Shown: positions 52,947-63,373, counted from the stretch's first letter. The stretch is DNA of 64,000 nt from Burkholderiaceae bacterium (GCA_018401615.1 JAGYKN010000008.1:1-64000); one strand, 5' to 3'. Made by a program: numbers and translations. Notes: a model not told the origin generated them from the sequence alone.

Positions 52947-53731
52947 CCGTCAATCAAGCCCGAGGCCACCGTGGAGAAGCCGGCATCCACATAGGTGATC
53001 TCGCCCGTCACGCCGGCGGCCAGGTCTGAGAGCAAGAAGGCGCAGACGTTGCCCACATCCTCGGTGCTCACATTGCGCCGCAACGGCGCATTCTTCTCAA
53101 CAACCGAGAGGATGTTCCCGAAGCCTTTGATGCCGCTGGCTGCGAGGGTCTTGATGGGTCCAGCCGACACGCCATTGACCCGAATGCCCTTCGGACCCAC
53201 GCTTGAGGCGAGGTATCGCACCGAGGCCTCAAGACTCGCCTTGGCCAGGCCCATGGTGTTGTAGCCTGGAACCATGCGTTCTGCTCCCAGGTAAGTCAGG
53301 GTCAGCATGGCGGCTGCCCGCCCCTCCATCAGGGGCAGCAGGGCCTTGGCCAGCGCCGCAAAGCTGTAGGCACTGATGTCATGGGCCGTCCTGAAGCCCT
53401 CGCGTGTGAATCCCTCTAAGAAGTCGCCGGCGATGGCCTCCCGGGGGGCGAAGGCAATCGCATGCACCATGCCGTCTAAATACGGCCAGTGGCCCTGAAG
53501 GGCACCGACAAGCGCGTCAATCTGGGCATCCTCGGCCACGTCGAGTGGAAGGCAGATGCTGCTCTCGAACTCTGCAGCCATCTCTCGAACCCGGCCTTCA
53601 AAACGCTCCCCCTGATAGGTAAAGGCGAGCTCCGCGCCCTGAGCGAAGCAGGCCCTTGCAACCCCGTGGGCGATGGACCGGTTGGACAAAAGCCCGGTGA
53701 TGAGAATGCGCTTTCCACGAAGAAAGGACAT
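52943..53731 (-). CDS. fabI: Enoyl-[acyl-carrier-protein] reductase FabI
   Basis: 262 residues from ATG 53731 ([20 protein letters not shown]). Short-chain dehydrogenase fold; catalytic tyrosine and lysine in [28 protein letters not shown] region typical of FabI, and [14 protein letters not shown] near the substrate loop. It performs the last reduction of fatty-acid elongation. Its stop overlaps the thyA start by four bases, giving a leftward fabI-thyA-folA unit. Upstream frame extension to 54007 overlaps the yejA start region and is rejected. Confidence 0.95.
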   Translation of the reverse strand: MSFLRGKRILITGLLSNRSIAHGVARACFAQGAELAFTYQGERFEGRVREMAAEFESSICLPLDVAEDAQIDALVGALQGHWPYLDGMVHAIAFAPREAIAGDFLEGFTREGFRTAHDISAYSFAALAKALLPLMEGRAAAMLTLTYLGAERMVPGYNTMGLAKASLEASVRYLASSVGPKGIRVNGVSAGPIKTLAASGIKGFGNILSVVEKNAPLRRNVSTEDVGNVCAFLLSDLAAGVTGEITYVDAGFSTVASGLIDG

Positions 53732-53864
53732 GGCAGGTGGCTCCATGAAGGCAGATTGAAAGCGTCCTATTCTACGGTCCCGACTTTGAGAGCGGATCCG
53801 ACCGCGGGGCTGGTCCAAGATGGCAAGGGGATTCTTGCGCAGCCCTTCGGTACACTCCTGCCTA

Positions 53865-55694
53865 ATGAAATCAAGCAATTCGTGGAGGTGCTGGCCGCGG
53901 GCCCTGATCGTCCTGATCGGTGCAGCCGTCTTCACATCTGCCTGGGCCCAATCATGGCTGCCTGCCATGGCACTTGGGGGCTCACCGAAGTACGACAAGA
54001 CCTTCACCCACTTTGACTACACGGACCCAGCGGCTAAAAAGGGAGGCGAACTCCGTCTGGCAGCCATGGGGAGTTTTGACAAGCTCAATCCCTTTACCCT
54101 CAAGGGCATGCATGCCAGGGGTCTCATGGAGCTTGTCTTCGAGCCATTGGCCATTGGCAGCCTAGATGAGCCCATGAGCATGTACGGCCTGCTGGCCCAA
54201 GACATGCAGCTCGCCGAGGATGGTCTCTCGATTAGTTTTCGTCTCAATCCGCAGGCTCGATTCTCCAACGGTGCGCCAGTCTTGGCGGCCGATGTGAAGT
54301 TTTCCTTCGACACACTGCGCAGTCCCCAGGCAAGCCCGATCTGGCGCAACTATTGGGCAGATGTGAAGGAGGCCGTGGTGGTTGGTGAGCGAACCATCCG
54401 CTTTGATTTTCGGCGACGCAACCGCGAGCTCCACATGATTGTGGCGAGTGTGCCGGTCTTTTCAAAGGCCTGGGGGGCGGGGCTACCGTTTGACCAGTGG
54501 GTCCAACAGCCGCCCATCGGAAGCGGGCCTTACGCGGTGGGCCGAGTCGATCTCGGACGCCACATTGCCTACGAGCGCCGCGCGGATTACTGGGGTGCAG
54601 CCCTTCCAGTGAGGACCAATCAGTTTAATTTTGACCGCATTGGCTTTCGCTACTACAAGGATGTCTTTGCTCGACTGGAAGCCCTAAAGGCTGGCGAGTT
54701 CGACTTTATCCACGAAAATGCAGCCAAGAATTGGGCCCGGTCTTACTCTGGGCGCCCCTTTGACCGAGGCGAGCTCCTCAAGGCGGAGCTTGCCAATGCG
54801 AATCCTGCGGGCCTGCAGGCCTTCTTCTTCAATACCCGCCGGCCAAAGTTTGCAGATCGCAAGGTCCGAGCAGCCATTGAACTGGCCATGGACTTCGAGT
54901 GGATGAATCGACAACTCTTCTACGACCAATACAAGCGATCAAACTCTTATTTCACCAACACCGACATGGCAGCCTCTGGTCGGCCACCTCCAAAAGAAGA
55001 GGCAGTCCTGCGCAGCCTCTCTGCCCAGACCGGCCAGCCACTCCCCCCGGGTCTGCTCGACCCAGTCCCGGAACCGCCTCAGACCGCGCCGCCCGGGAGC
55101 CTTCGTGAGAACCTCCGCCGGGCCAAGGCCCTGCTTGCAGAGGCCGGCTGGACCATCCAAGACGGCATCCTAAAGAACGCCGACGGCGAGGCCTTTGTCT
55201 TTGAGGTCCTCATCAACCAACGGAGTTGGGAGAGAGTCGTTGCGCCCTTTGCAAGAAACCTCCAGAAACTTGGCATCGTCGCGACCACACGCATGACCGA
55301 TGCGTCCGTCTACAAAAAACGCGTCGATGACTTCGATTTCGACATGATTGTCCACTGGTACATGGCAAGCCAGAACCCAGGAAATGAACTCTTGTTTCGG
55401 TTCACCAGCAAGTCGGCCGGTGAGCCCGGGGCCGACAACTTCATTGGGGTCAATAGCCCACTGGTCGATGCCGCGATCGAGCGAGTCGTTGGGGCAGGGT
55501 CCCGAGAGGGTCTGGTGACGCACGCCCGGGTCCTGGATCGTCTCCTGAGGGTTGAGCATTACGCGGTTGCAAACTGGCACAACAGCGTCCATCGGGTGGC
55601 CTATCGCAGCGGGCTCTCGGCCCCCAAGACCCTGCCGCTGTTCTACCATTCTGAAGACTGGGCAATGGCCACCTGGTGGTGGGGGGCAAGATGA
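53865..55694 (+). CDS. yejA: YejA-like extracellular solute-binding protein
   Basis: 609 residues from ATG 53865 (MKSSNSWRCWPRALIVLIGA), the signal-peptide start; the frame is open from 53820. Cleavage is near SAWAQS. SBP family 5 with YTDPAAKKGGELRLAAMGSF and GMHARGLMELVFEPLA, and QQPPIGSGPYAV, typical of YejA. The system imports peptides and, in E. coli, microcin C. The stop overlaps yejB by four bases. Confidence 0.92.
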   Translation: MKSSNSWRCWPRALIVLIGAAVFTSAWAQSWLPAMALGGSPKYDKTFTHFDYTDPAAKKGGELRLAAMGSFDKLNPFTLKGMHARGLMELVFEPLAIGSLDEPMSMYGLLAQDMQLAEDGLSISFRLNPQARFSNGAPVLAADVKFSFDTLRSPQASPIWRNYWADVKEAVVVGERTIRFDFRRRNRELHMIVASVPVFSKAWGAGLPFDQWVQQPPIGSGPYAVGRVDLGRHIAYERRADYWGAALPVRTNQFNFDRIGFRYYKDVFARLEALKAGEFDFIHENAAKNWARSYSGRPFDRGELLKAELANANPAGLQAFFFNTRRPKFADRKVRAAIELAMDFEWMNRQLFYDQYKRSNSYFTNTDMAASGRPPPKEEAVLRSLSAQTGQPLPPGLLDPVPEPPQTAPPGSLRENLRRAKALLAEAGWTIQDGILKNADGEAFVFEVLINQRSWERVVAPFARNLQKLGIVATTRMTDASVYKKRVDDFDFDMIVHWYMASQNPGNELLFRFTSKSAGEPGADNFIGVNSPLVDAAIERVVGAGSREGLVTHARVLDRLLRVEHYAVANWHNSVHRVAYRSGLSAPKTLPLFYHSEDWAMATWWWGAR

Positions 55695-56797
55695 GTGTGG
55701 CCCTGATGCGGTATGTGATCAAACGCATCCTCTTCATGGTGCCCACCTTGCTGGGCATCCTGCTGGTGACGTTCACCCTTGTCCAGTTTGTCCCCGGCGG
55801 GCCAGTCGAGCAGATGGTGCAGGCACTCCAGGGCGAGCAGACCGGCCAGGGTGGGGCAGGAGCCTCCGTCCCGGGCATGGCCGCAGCAGCCGACATGGGC
55901 CAGACCGCCGGCGGCGTCTACCGCGGCCGCACGGGAATTGATCCCAAGCAGCTCGAAGAAATCAAGGCCCTCTATGGCTTTGACAAGCCAGTCTATGAGC
56001 GTTTCTTCGACATGGTGGTCGGCTTCATGCAGTTCGATCTCGGCAAGAGTTTTTTCTACAACAAGACGGTCTGGGAGCTGATTGTCGAGAAGCTGCCGGT
56101 CTCAATAAGCCTGGGCGTCTGGGCCTTTATCCTGACCTACGGCATCTCATTGCCACTGGGCATTGCCAAGGCCGTCCGCAATGGAACCCCCTTCGACTTC
56201 TACACGAGCCTTGCGATCCTCGTGGGTTATGCCATTCCGGGGTTTGTCTTGGGCGTGATCATGCTGGTCTTTTTTGGCGGGGGCAGTTTCTTCCAACTCT
56301 TTCCGCTCCGGGGCCTGACGAGTGATAACTTTGCTGAACTCAGCATCCTTGGACAGGTCCTTGACTACCTCTGGCACCTTGTCTTGCCCCTGACTTGTCT
56401 TGTCCTTGGCAGCTTTGCGGTCGTGACCATGCTCACCAAGAACACCATGCTCGAGGAGATTCGGCGGCAGTACGTTCTCACCGCCCGGGCCAAGGGCCTT
56501 CCTGAGAATGTGGTCCTCTGGCGCCATGTCCTGAGAAATGCACTCATCCCGATCGTGACGGGATTTCCGGCGGCCTTCGTTGGGGCGTTCTTCACCGGCT
56601 CGCTGCTCATCGAGACGCTCTTCTCGCTCGATGGGCTCGGTCTGTTGTCCTACGAGGCGGTGATGAAACGGGATTATCCGGTCGTCATGGGCACCCTGTT
56701 TTTCTTCTCGCTGCTCGGACTTGTGGCAAAACTCATCAACGACCTTCTCTATGTCTGGGTCGACCCGCGCGTGCAGTTCGGGGCCGACACACGATGA
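55691..56797 (+). CDS. yejB: YejB-like peptide ABC permease
   Basis: 368 residues from ATG 55691. Long periplasmic insert between the first and second helix (about 35-110), which is the YejB hallmark, and the coupling motif region RRQYVLTARAKGLPENVVLW. The BPD-type permease forms the channel with YejE. The stop overlaps the yejE start by four bases. Confidence 0.94.
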   Translation: MSVALMRYVIKRILFMVPTLLGILLVTFTLVQFVPGGPVEQMVQALQGEQTGQGGAGASVPGMAAAADMGQTAGGVYRGRTGIDPKQLEEIKALYGFDKPVYERFFDMVVGFMQFDLGKSFFYNKTVWELIVEKLPVSISLGVWAFILTYGISLPLGIAKAVRNGTPFDFYTSLAILVGYAIPGFVLGVIMLVFFGGGSFFQLFPLRGLTSDNFAELSILGQVLDYLWHLVLPLTCLVLGSFAVVTMLTKNTMLEEIRRQYVLTARAKGLPENVVLWRHVLRNALIPIVTGFPAAFVGAFFTGSLLIETLFSLDGLGLLSYEAVMKRDYPVVMGTLFFFSLLGLVAKLINDLLYVWVDPRVQFGADTR

Positions 56798-57816
56798 ATC
56801 CACAGTCACCATCGGCCCGGGCCTGGCTGCGGTTTCGGGCAAATCGTCGGGGCTGGTGGAGCCTATGGATCTTCCTGACGCTTTTTGGCCTGAGTCTGGT
56901 CGCCGAGGTCATCTCAAATGACCGCCCCCTGGTGGTGTCTTATCAGGGTCAGGTCTACTTTCCTGTCGTTCAAGATCTGCCCGAGACCGTCTTTGGTGGC
57001 GATTTTTCCACCACCACAGACTATCTCGACCCTTTCATCTCGGCCCAGCTGGAGGAGCCGGGAAACTGGGCCGTCTATGCCTTGAATCGTTACCAGCACC
57101 AGACCCTGAATTATTTCTCTCAGAGGCCCAATCCAGCCCCTCCCTCTGCCCAGAACCTGTTGGGCACCGACGACCGAGGCCGAGATATTTTTGCCCGGCT
57201 GCTCTACGGATTTCGTGTCTCGGTACTGTTCGGCCTGGCCCTGACCGCGATCGGGGTGATCCTGGGAATTTTTTTTGGCGCCCTACAGGGTTATTTTGCG
57301 GGCCGAACGGACCTCTTTTTTCAACGATTCATTGAGGTCTGGGGGTCGGTGCCAGAGCTCTACCTCCTGATTATTCTGGCGTCGATGTTCGAGCCCGGTC
57401 TGCTGATATTGCTGGTGATCCTCTCGGCCTTTGGCTGGATGGGACTCTCGGATTACGTGCGGGCAGAGTTTCTGCGCAACCGAGGCCTCGACTACGCCAC
57501 GGCGGCACGGGCCATGGGCCTGTCTCATGCTCGAATCATCTGGCGGCACCTCCTGCCCAATAGCCTCACCCCTGTCATTGCCTTTCTCCCATTTCGAATG
57601 TCCGCATCCATCTTGGCCCTGACAAGTCTGGATTTTCTCGGCCTGGGTGTGCCGGCCTCCACGCCGAGTCTTGGGGAACTGCTGGCCCAGGGCAAAGACA
57701 ACCTGGATGCATGGTGGATCACCGCCTCTACCTTCGGTGTCCTGGTGGGCCTGCTGCTGCTGCTGATTTTCATCGGCGAGGCACTCCGAGATGCATTGGA
57801 CACACGTCGTGGTTGA
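56794..57816 (+). CDS. yejE: YejE-like peptide ABC permease
   Basis: 340 residues. N-terminal helix plus periplasmic insert (ISNDRPLVVSYQGQVYFPVV) and LLGTDDRGRDIFARLLYGFR, then helices with the coupling motif DYATAARAMGLSHARIIWRH, all typical of YejE. The last 26 bases overlap the yejF frame. Confidence 0.94.
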   Translation: MNPQSPSARAWLRFRANRRGWWSLWIFLTLFGLSLVAEVISNDRPLVVSYQGQVYFPVVQDLPETVFGGDFSTTTDYLDPFISAQLEEPGNWAVYALNRYQHQTLNYFSQRPNPAPPSAQNLLGTDDRGRDIFARLLYGFRVSVLFGLALTAIGVILGIFFGALQGYFAGRTDLFFQRFIEVWGSVPELYLLIILASMFEPGLLILLVILSAFGWMGLSDYVRAEFLRNRGLDYATAARAMGLSHARIIWRHLLPNSLTPVIAFLPFRMSASILALTSLDFLGLGVPASTPSLGELLAQGKDNLDAWWITASTFGVLVGLLLLLIFIGEALRDALDTRRG

Positions 57817-59473
57817 GCGCGACCAGAATCCCCTGCTCGAGGTCCGAGGCCTGACAGTCAGCTTTAAGGGCCCCAACGGATCCACCAAAGAGGTGGTAAC
57901 CGACCTCGACCTCACGGTGGGGCAGGGGCAGCGCGTTGCCTTGGTGGGGGAGTCCGGCTCTGGCAAGACCCTCACGGCCCTGAGCATCCTGAGCCTGGTG
58001 CCAGACGCCCGCCTCAGTGGCCAGGTGCTCTGGCGGGGCGAGTCGCTTCTAGACGCACCTGAGTCCCGCCAACGCGCCATTCGCGGCCGGGAGATTGCAA
58101 TGGTCTTTCAGGAGCCGATGAGCGCATTGAACCCGCTGCTGACCGTGGGACGCCAGATCGGCGAGGTCCTTGAGAATCATGAGGGCCTGTCTCGTCCCCA
58201 GGCCCACGAACGGGCGGTTGAGCTGCTTGAGCGCGTGGGCATTGATGATCCACAGCGCCGCGCGTTGGCCTACCCGCACCAGCTCTCGGGCGGCCAGCGG
58301 CAGCGCGCGCTCATTGCCATGGCGCTGGCCTGTCGCCCCGCATTGCTGATTGCAGATGAGCCCACGACCGCACTCGACATGACACTGCGCCAGCAGGTGT
58401 TGGACCTCCTCCTGGCCCTGCAAGAAGAGACTGGCATGGGCATCCTGCTCATCACCCACGACCTCCCCATGGTCCGACGCTTTGCTCAACATGTGGGGGT
58501 CATGAGAGATGGTCGCCTTGTGGAGTGGGGCAGCGTGGAGACCGTCTTCACCAAGCCGCAGGAGGTCTACACAAAAACACTCCTAGAGGCCCAGCCAAAA
58601 AAGATGGTGGGCCCTCCCGGACCTCGGCAGGTCATGGTGGAGGTCCGGCGCCTCTCGTGTCAGTTTGCCATTGGGGGCAGCCTGCTCAAGACGCGACTCC
58701 ACTCGGCTGTGAATCGAGAGAGTTTCATTGCCACGCGCGGTGAGACCCTTGGCATTGTGGGTGAGTCCGGCTCGGGCAAGACAACCCTTGGCCTGGCACT
58801 GCTGAGGCTCTCGAGTGCCATGGTCGGTGGCGAGGTGCACTTTGATGGTGTTGATCTCTTGGCCCTCTCAGCGGCTCAGATGCGGGCGCGTCGGGCATCC
58901 CTGCAGGCGGTCTTTCAAGATCCGTTTAGTGCGCTCTCACCCCGGCTCACGGTGGGTCAGATTCTCGAGGAGGGCCTGCGCCTTCACCGCTCCGGCATGT
59001 CATCCTCCCAGCGGCTTGCCCGGGCCATCGAGTCATTGGCAGAGGTGGGGCTGCCCGAGGAGGCCATCAACCGTTATCCCCACGAGTTTTCTGGAGGCCA
59101 GCGTCAACGCATCGCGATCGCAAGGGCCATCATCTTTGAGCCATCTCTGCTGTTGTTAGACGAGCCAACGAGTGCACTCGATCTCTCGGTTCAGCAGCAG
59201 ATCCTCAGCCTACTTGTGCAGCTGCAGCAGACCAAGGGTTTGACCTATATATTCATCTCTCATGACCTCTCTGTTATTCGTGCGGTGGCGCACCGCACCC
59301 TTGTCATGCGCCAGGGCAGCATTGTGGAATTTGGTGCAACCGACGATGTGCTCGGACAACCCCGACAGCCCTACACGCAGCAGCTGCTCGACGCCGCCTT
59401 TCCTGAGGAGCGTCTGGCTGCGGCGGCTGCTCCCACCCCTGAGCTCTCTCGGGCTGCTCGCCTGCTCCTCTGA
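57791..59473 (+). CDS. yejF: YejF-like double ABC ATPase
   Basis: 560 residues with two nucleotide-binding domains: Walker A GESGSGKT in both halves (about 55 and 320), signature LSGGQRQRALIAMAL and FSGGQRQRIAIARAI, Walker B LLIADEPTTALD and LLLDEPTSALDLS. It powers YejBE. The start may be ATG 57791 or GTG 57809, both inside the end of yejE. Its 3' end overlaps the frame of the next gene. Confidence 0.94.
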   Translation: MHWTHVVVERDQNPLLEVRGLTVSFKGPNGSTKEVVTDLDLTVGQGQRVALVGESGSGKTLTALSILSLVPDARLSGQVLWRGESLLDAPESRQRAIRGREIAMVFQEPMSALNPLLTVGRQIGEVLENHEGLSRPQAHERAVELLERVGIDDPQRRALAYPHQLSGGQRQRALIAMALACRPALLIADEPTTALDMTLRQQVLDLLLALQEETGMGILLITHDLPMVRRFAQHVGVMRDGRLVEWGSVETVFTKPQEVYTKTLLEAQPKKMVGPPGPRQVMVEVRRLSCQFAIGGSLLKTRLHSAVNRESFIATRGETLGIVGESGSGKTTLGLALLRLSSAMVGGEVHFDGVDLLALSAAQMRARRASLQAVFQDPFSALSPRLTVGQILEEGLRLHRSGMSSSQRLARAIESLAEVGLPEEAINRYPHEFSGGQRQRIAIARAIIFEPSLLLLDEPTSALDLSVQQQILSLLVQLQQTKGLTYIFISHDLSVIRAVAHRTLVMRQGSIVEFGATDDVLGQPRQPYTQQLLDAAFPEERLAAAAAPTPELSRAARLLL

Positions 59474-60236
59474 CCCCCCACCGGTGTTGTTGCCGCCCCT
59501 GGTCGTGGTTGCGGCCGTGGGCCCGCTCAACAGCGCCGAGGTCGGCTCCTCTGCCACGCAGGTTGGCTCCCCGGGTCAACTGCGCTCTGAGGTGCGCGGT
59601 GAGGTCCTAGAAATCCTGGTCGCGCCGGGGCAGTCGGTGGTGAGTGGCCAGGCCCTGGTTCGGGTCAATCCAATCGATGCCAGGCTCTCCGATTCATCAG
59701 CTCGGATTCAGATCGAGGCCGCCCGCGCCCAACTGCAGTCAGCAGAGGCTGATTTCAAACGCTACACCGGCCTTCGTGATCAATCCTTTATTTCGGCTGC
59801 GGAATGGGAGCGTCGTCAGGCGGCATTGGCCGCGGTTCGGGCAGATTTCGAGGCCACCGTGGACCGACTTGGCCTCTTTAGCATTCGCGCGCCCCGATCT
59901 GCTGCAATTGCCTCGATCCATGCGCAGCCTGGCCAGATACTGGAGGCCGGCCAACTGGTGGTGTCACTTCGTGGTGGCGGCACCTCCCCGCCCGCCTTGA
60001 GTCCGAAGGTGGCCGCTGGGCTTCGGATTCCAACGCGGGCGATTCTCGATGGTCGGTGGGTTTTTCGTGTGGTGGGCCCGCCTGGGCAGGAGCGGGTGGA
60101 GCGGGTGGCCGTTGCGATCTCAGATGCCGATGAATCCACCGCGCGCCTGCTCCATGGGCTCGCACCGGGTGATCGTGTGGTTGCTGTGGGGGTGAGTCTT
60201 CTTGCAGATGGCCAGCGGGTAAGGGTCAAGCCTTGA
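59346..60236 (+). CDS. RND efflux adaptor (lipoprotein membrane fusion protein)
   Basis: About 296 residues; the start is uncertain. The frame is open from ATG 59262; ATG 59346 is the last in-frame ATG before the lipobox LGLLACSS (Cys about 50 residues further). The body has the lipoyl half QLRSEVRGEVLEILVAPGQ, a short coiled-coil (about 120-175) and the second half FSIRAPRSAAIASIHAQPGQ, ending without a long C-terminal domain. No ATG/GTG/TTG lies close to the signal peptide. It overlaps the RND pump gene by four bases (TTGA), and partly overlaps yejF. Confidence 0.8.
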   Translation: MCSDNPDSPTRSSCSTPPFLRSVWLRRLLPPLSSLGLLACSSDPPPVLLPPLVVVAAVGPLNSAEVGSSATQVGSPGQLRSEVRGEVLEILVAPGQSVVSGQALVRVNPIDARLSDSSARIQIEAARAQLQSAEADFKRYTGLRDQSFISAAEWERRQAALAAVRADFEATVDRLGLFSIRAPRSAAIASIHAQPGQILEAGQLVVSLRGGGTSPPALSPKVAAGLRIPTRAILDGRWVFRVVGPPGQERVERVAVAISDADESTARLLHGLAPGDRVVAVGVSLLADGQRVRVKP

Positions 60237-63200
60237 TCAATCTGTCGCGCTGGGCCATTGAGCATCCGGCGCTGATTCGCTACCTCATGGTGGTCTTGCT
60301 GCTCCTGGGCGTTGGGAGTTACTTCAAGCTTGGCCAGGATGAAGACCCACCATTTTATTTTCGAGCGATGGTGGTTCAGGCCCAATGGCCGGGTGCGACC
60401 CCACTGCAGATGGCCGATCAGGTTGCAGATCGACTCGAGCGAACGCTTCAGGATGTTCCGGATATCGATGTCGTGGTGAGTTTTTCAAAGCCCGGGGAGA
60501 CCACCGTCATCTTTCAAGTCCGAGACGACTTCGCCCCCAACGAGGTGCCCGACCGTTTCGATGCGGTCCGAAAAAAGGTCATGGACCGAGCCCATGAACT
60601 TCCCCCAGGGGTGCAGGGGCCCTTTTTCAACGACGATTTCGGTGACACCTTCGGGGTCATCTACGCCCTCTCCGCAGAGGGCTATTCGCAGTCTGAGTTA
60701 TCCGATCTCGCCAGGGGTGTCCGGGCACGACTCCTGCGCGTAAGAGATGTCGGCAAGGTTGAGGTCTTTGGCCTCCAAGACGAGCATGTCTTTCTTGAAT
60801 TGAGTCGCTCGGCCTTGGCCCGCTATGGCCTCACGGCTGCGGCAGTCTCGCAGCAAATCACAGAGCAGAATGCGGTGGTGTCGGCGGGCCGCATGGAGGC
60901 CGATGACTGGCAGATCCCGTTGCAACTGCGCACGCAATTTGAGTCTCTGGAGTCGATTCGCGCCATGCCAATACGGGCAGGGTCTGTCCTGCTGCGGCTG
61001 GGCGACCTTGCAGAGGTTCGCCGTGGCCTGCAAGACCCAGCCCGGCCCTCACTGAGGGTCAATGGTGTGGAGATGGCAGGCCTGGGGGTCTCCATGCAGA
61101 GGGGCGGTGATGTCATTGCCATGGGCAGGGCTCTCGACTCGGCCCTCGTCCAGGTGAGGCAGGACCTCCCGCTTGGTGTGGTCTTGCGCCAGATCCAAGA
61201 CCAACCAGCAATGGTCAAGGAATCGGTGGATGAGTTCCTGATTGTCCTTGGCGAGGCAATTGCAATTGTCTTGGCCGTGAGCCTGCTCGCCTTGGGCCTT
61301 CGTCGCAGGCCGCTGCGGGTGGACCCGCGGCCGGGCCTGATTGTGGCGATCAGCATCCCGCTTGTCCTGGCGGTGACCTTTCTCATCATGCACCTCTGGG
61401 GAGTCGGCCTGCACAAGATTTCGCTCGGATCCCTCATCATTGCGCTGGGGCTCCTGGTTGACGACGCCATCATTGTGGTGGAGATGATGGTGCGCAAACT
61501 GGAAGAGGGGGCCGATCGCATGGAGGCCGCCACAGCTGCCTTTGACCTCACGGCCTGGCCAATGCTCACGGGCACGCTCATCACCGCTGTTGGATTCCTG
61601 CCCATTGGCATTGCCAAGTCGGTTGTTGGCGAATACACCTTTGCGATCTTTGCCGTCACCGCGGCTGCGCTCATGGTGTCGTGGCTTGTCTCGGTCTTGT
61701 TTGTTCCAGCCCTCGGGTTCTGGCTCCTGCGCGTGCCAAGCCCGAGCGAGCGCGAGGCTCATCTCTCTGAGTCTGCTTTTTATGCCCGCCTGCGATCCCT
61801 GATCACCACCTGTGTGAACCGACCCGTCCTGACCCTCGGCCTGACTGTTTTGATTTTTCTCCTGGGCCTCGTGGGGATGAGTCGAGTCGAGCAACAATTC
61901 TTTCCAGACTCGTCTCGACCAGAGATCCTGATCGACGTCACCCTGGCAGAGGGGAGCAGCAGGGCTGCAACAGATCGCGTCGTGGGTCGCCTCGAGGGGG
62001 TCATTCTAGAGACCGACGGGGTGGGGACCGTTGCGAGCTGGGTTGGCTCTGGTGCACCGCGATTCTTTCTTCCCCTGGACGTCATTTTTCCACAGCCCAA
62101 TGTGGCCCAACTGGTGGTGCTGCCTGCCCCTGGTGCCTCTCGAGCCTCTATTTTGGAGGCCCTGCAGCGCACGCTGCAAGACCAGGCCCCAGAGGCCCGT
62201 CTGCGCATTAAATTGTTGCCCAATGGGCCGCCGGTCCCTTATCCAGTCGCCTTTCGGGTGATGTCTGATCGACCTGAGGCAGCCCTCGAGGCAGCACGGC
62301 AGGTGGAAGGGGTGATGCAGTCACATCCCAACCTCCAGGTCGTTCACAGCAATTGGCAATCCAGGCGGCCGGTGGCCCAGGTGCAGGTTGACCTTGGCCG
62401 CGCAAGAGAGCTTGGTGTCCCGCCCTCCGTCATTGCGCAGACGCTTGAGGCCCGTTTCTCTGGGGTCTCGGTGGGAGAGTTTCGGGAGGCTGACAAGCGG
62501 ATTCCCCTCACACTGCGCCTGCCGCAGTCAGAGCGCGATGAGGGGTTGAGGGGCCTGAGGGGCTTGATGTTGCCGTCGGTGACAGGCCTTCAAGTCCCCC
62601 TTGAAAAAGTCGCCCAGGTGGAGTTGGTCTGGGAGCCGGGTCTCATCTGGCGTCGCAACAGAGAGTACGCGGTGACGGTCCAGGCTGCCATTGCTGGCGA
62701 CCGTCAGGCACCGAGCATCAGCTCAGAGGTCAAGGCAAGCCTGGCTGCCATTGAGGGTGGTCTGCCGATCGGAACCAGGCTCGAAGAGGGTGGCGAGGTC
62801 GAGGAGAGCAGCAAGGGCCAGGCGTCTATTTTTGCAGGCATGCCGATCATGCTGTTCCTCACCCTGACCCTCTTGGTGATTCAACTCAAGAGCACGCCCA
62901 GGAGTCTCATGGTGTTGGCCACCGCACCGCTGGGGCTGGCAGGCGTGGCGGCAGCATTGCTCTTGCTTGGGCGCCCATTTGGCTTTGTGGCCATGCTCGG
63001 TGTCATTGCACTCATGGGCATGATCATGCGCAATGCCGTGATCCTGATTGACCAGATTGAAAAAGAGCGCGCAAAGGGATCTGTCCTTGATGTGGCCATC
63101 GTCGAGGCCACCATCGGACGCTTTCGCCCCATTGTGCTCACGGCCGCCGCAGCCATCCTGGCCATGATCCCCCTGCAGGGCTCGGTGTTCTGGGGCCCCA

Positions 63201-63307
63201 TGGCGGTGGCCATCATGGGAGGCCTGGTTGTGGCAACCGGATTGACGATCCTCTCACTGCCCGCACTGGTGGCGCTCACGGGCCGCTGGGGCAAGCCTCT
63301 GGGGTAA
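60233..63307 (+). CDS. RND-family efflux pump permease
   Basis: 1024 residues from TTG 60233, MINLSRWAIEHPALIRYLMV. AcrB-type architecture: helix 1, porter domain, helices 2-6 (LGEAIAIVLAVSLLAL to GFWLLR), second porter region, helices 8-12. The proton-relay motif LLVDDAIIVVEMM carries the two key Asp residues in helix 4. Its short lipoprotein partner is directly upstream; no outer-membrane channel gene is adjacent. Sequence features resemble the small-substrate/ acriflavin-type group; the true substrate is unknown. It ends before a strong terminator. Confidence 0.93.
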   Translation: MINLSRWAIEHPALIRYLMVVLLLLGVGSYFKLGQDEDPPFYFRAMVVQAQWPGATPLQMADQVADRLERTLQDVPDIDVVVSFSKPGETTVIFQVRDDFAPNEVPDRFDAVRKKVMDRAHELPPGVQGPFFNDDFGDTFGVIYALSAEGYSQSELSDLARGVRARLLRVRDVGKVEVFGLQDEHVFLELSRSALARYGLTAAAVSQQITEQNAVVSAGRMEADDWQIPLQLRTQFESLESIRAMPIRAGSVLLRLGDLAEVRRGLQDPARPSLRVNGVEMAGLGVSMQRGGDVIAMGRALDSALVQVRQDLPLGVVLRQIQDQPAMVKESVDEFLIVLGEAIAIVLAVSLLALGLRRRPLRVDPRPGLIVAISIPLVLAVTFLIMHLWGVGLHKISLGSLIIALGLLVDDAIIVVEMMVRKLEEGADRMEAATAAFDLTAWPMLTGTLITAVGFLPIGIAKSVVGEYTFAIFAVTAAALMVSWLVSVLFVPALGFWLLRVPSPSEREAHLSESAFYARLRSLITTCVNRPVLTLGLTVLIFLLGLVGMSRVEQQFFPDSSRPEILIDVTLAEGSSRAATDRVVGRLEGVILETDGVGTVASWVGSGAPRFFLPLDVIFPQPNVAQLVVLPAPGASRASILEALQRTLQDQAPEARLRIKLLPNGPPVPYPVAFRVMSDRPEAALEAARQVEGVMQSHPNLQVVHSNWQSRRPVAQVQVDLGRARELGVPPSVIAQTLEARFSGVSVGEFREADKRIPLTLRLPQSERDEGLRGLRGLMLPSVTGLQVPLEKVAQVELVWEPGLIWRRNREYAVTVQAAIAGDRQAPSISSEVKASLAAIEGGLPIGTRLEEGGEVEESSKGQASIFAGMPIMLFLTLTLLVIQLKSTPRSLMVLATAPLGLAGVAAALLLLGRPFGFVAMLGVIALMGMIMRNAVILIDQIEKERAKGSVLDVAIVEATIGRFRPIVLTAAAAILAMIPLQGSVFWGPMAVAIMGGLVVATGLTILSLPALVALTGRWGKPLG

Positions 63308-63310
63308 ACA

Positions 63311-63345
63311 CTAGGGTCGGATCCGCGCCGACCCTAGGTCGTTTT
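63311..63345 (+). terminator. Rho-independent terminator after the RND pump gene
   Basis: Perfect 10-base stem CTAGGGTCGG/CCGACCCTAG around a 7-base loop, followed by GTCGTTTT, four bases after the stop of the pump gene. It separates the pump operon from the TRAP gene. Confidence 0.9.
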
Positions 63346-63373
63346 GGGTACACTCAGCAGGTCTAAGACTATC

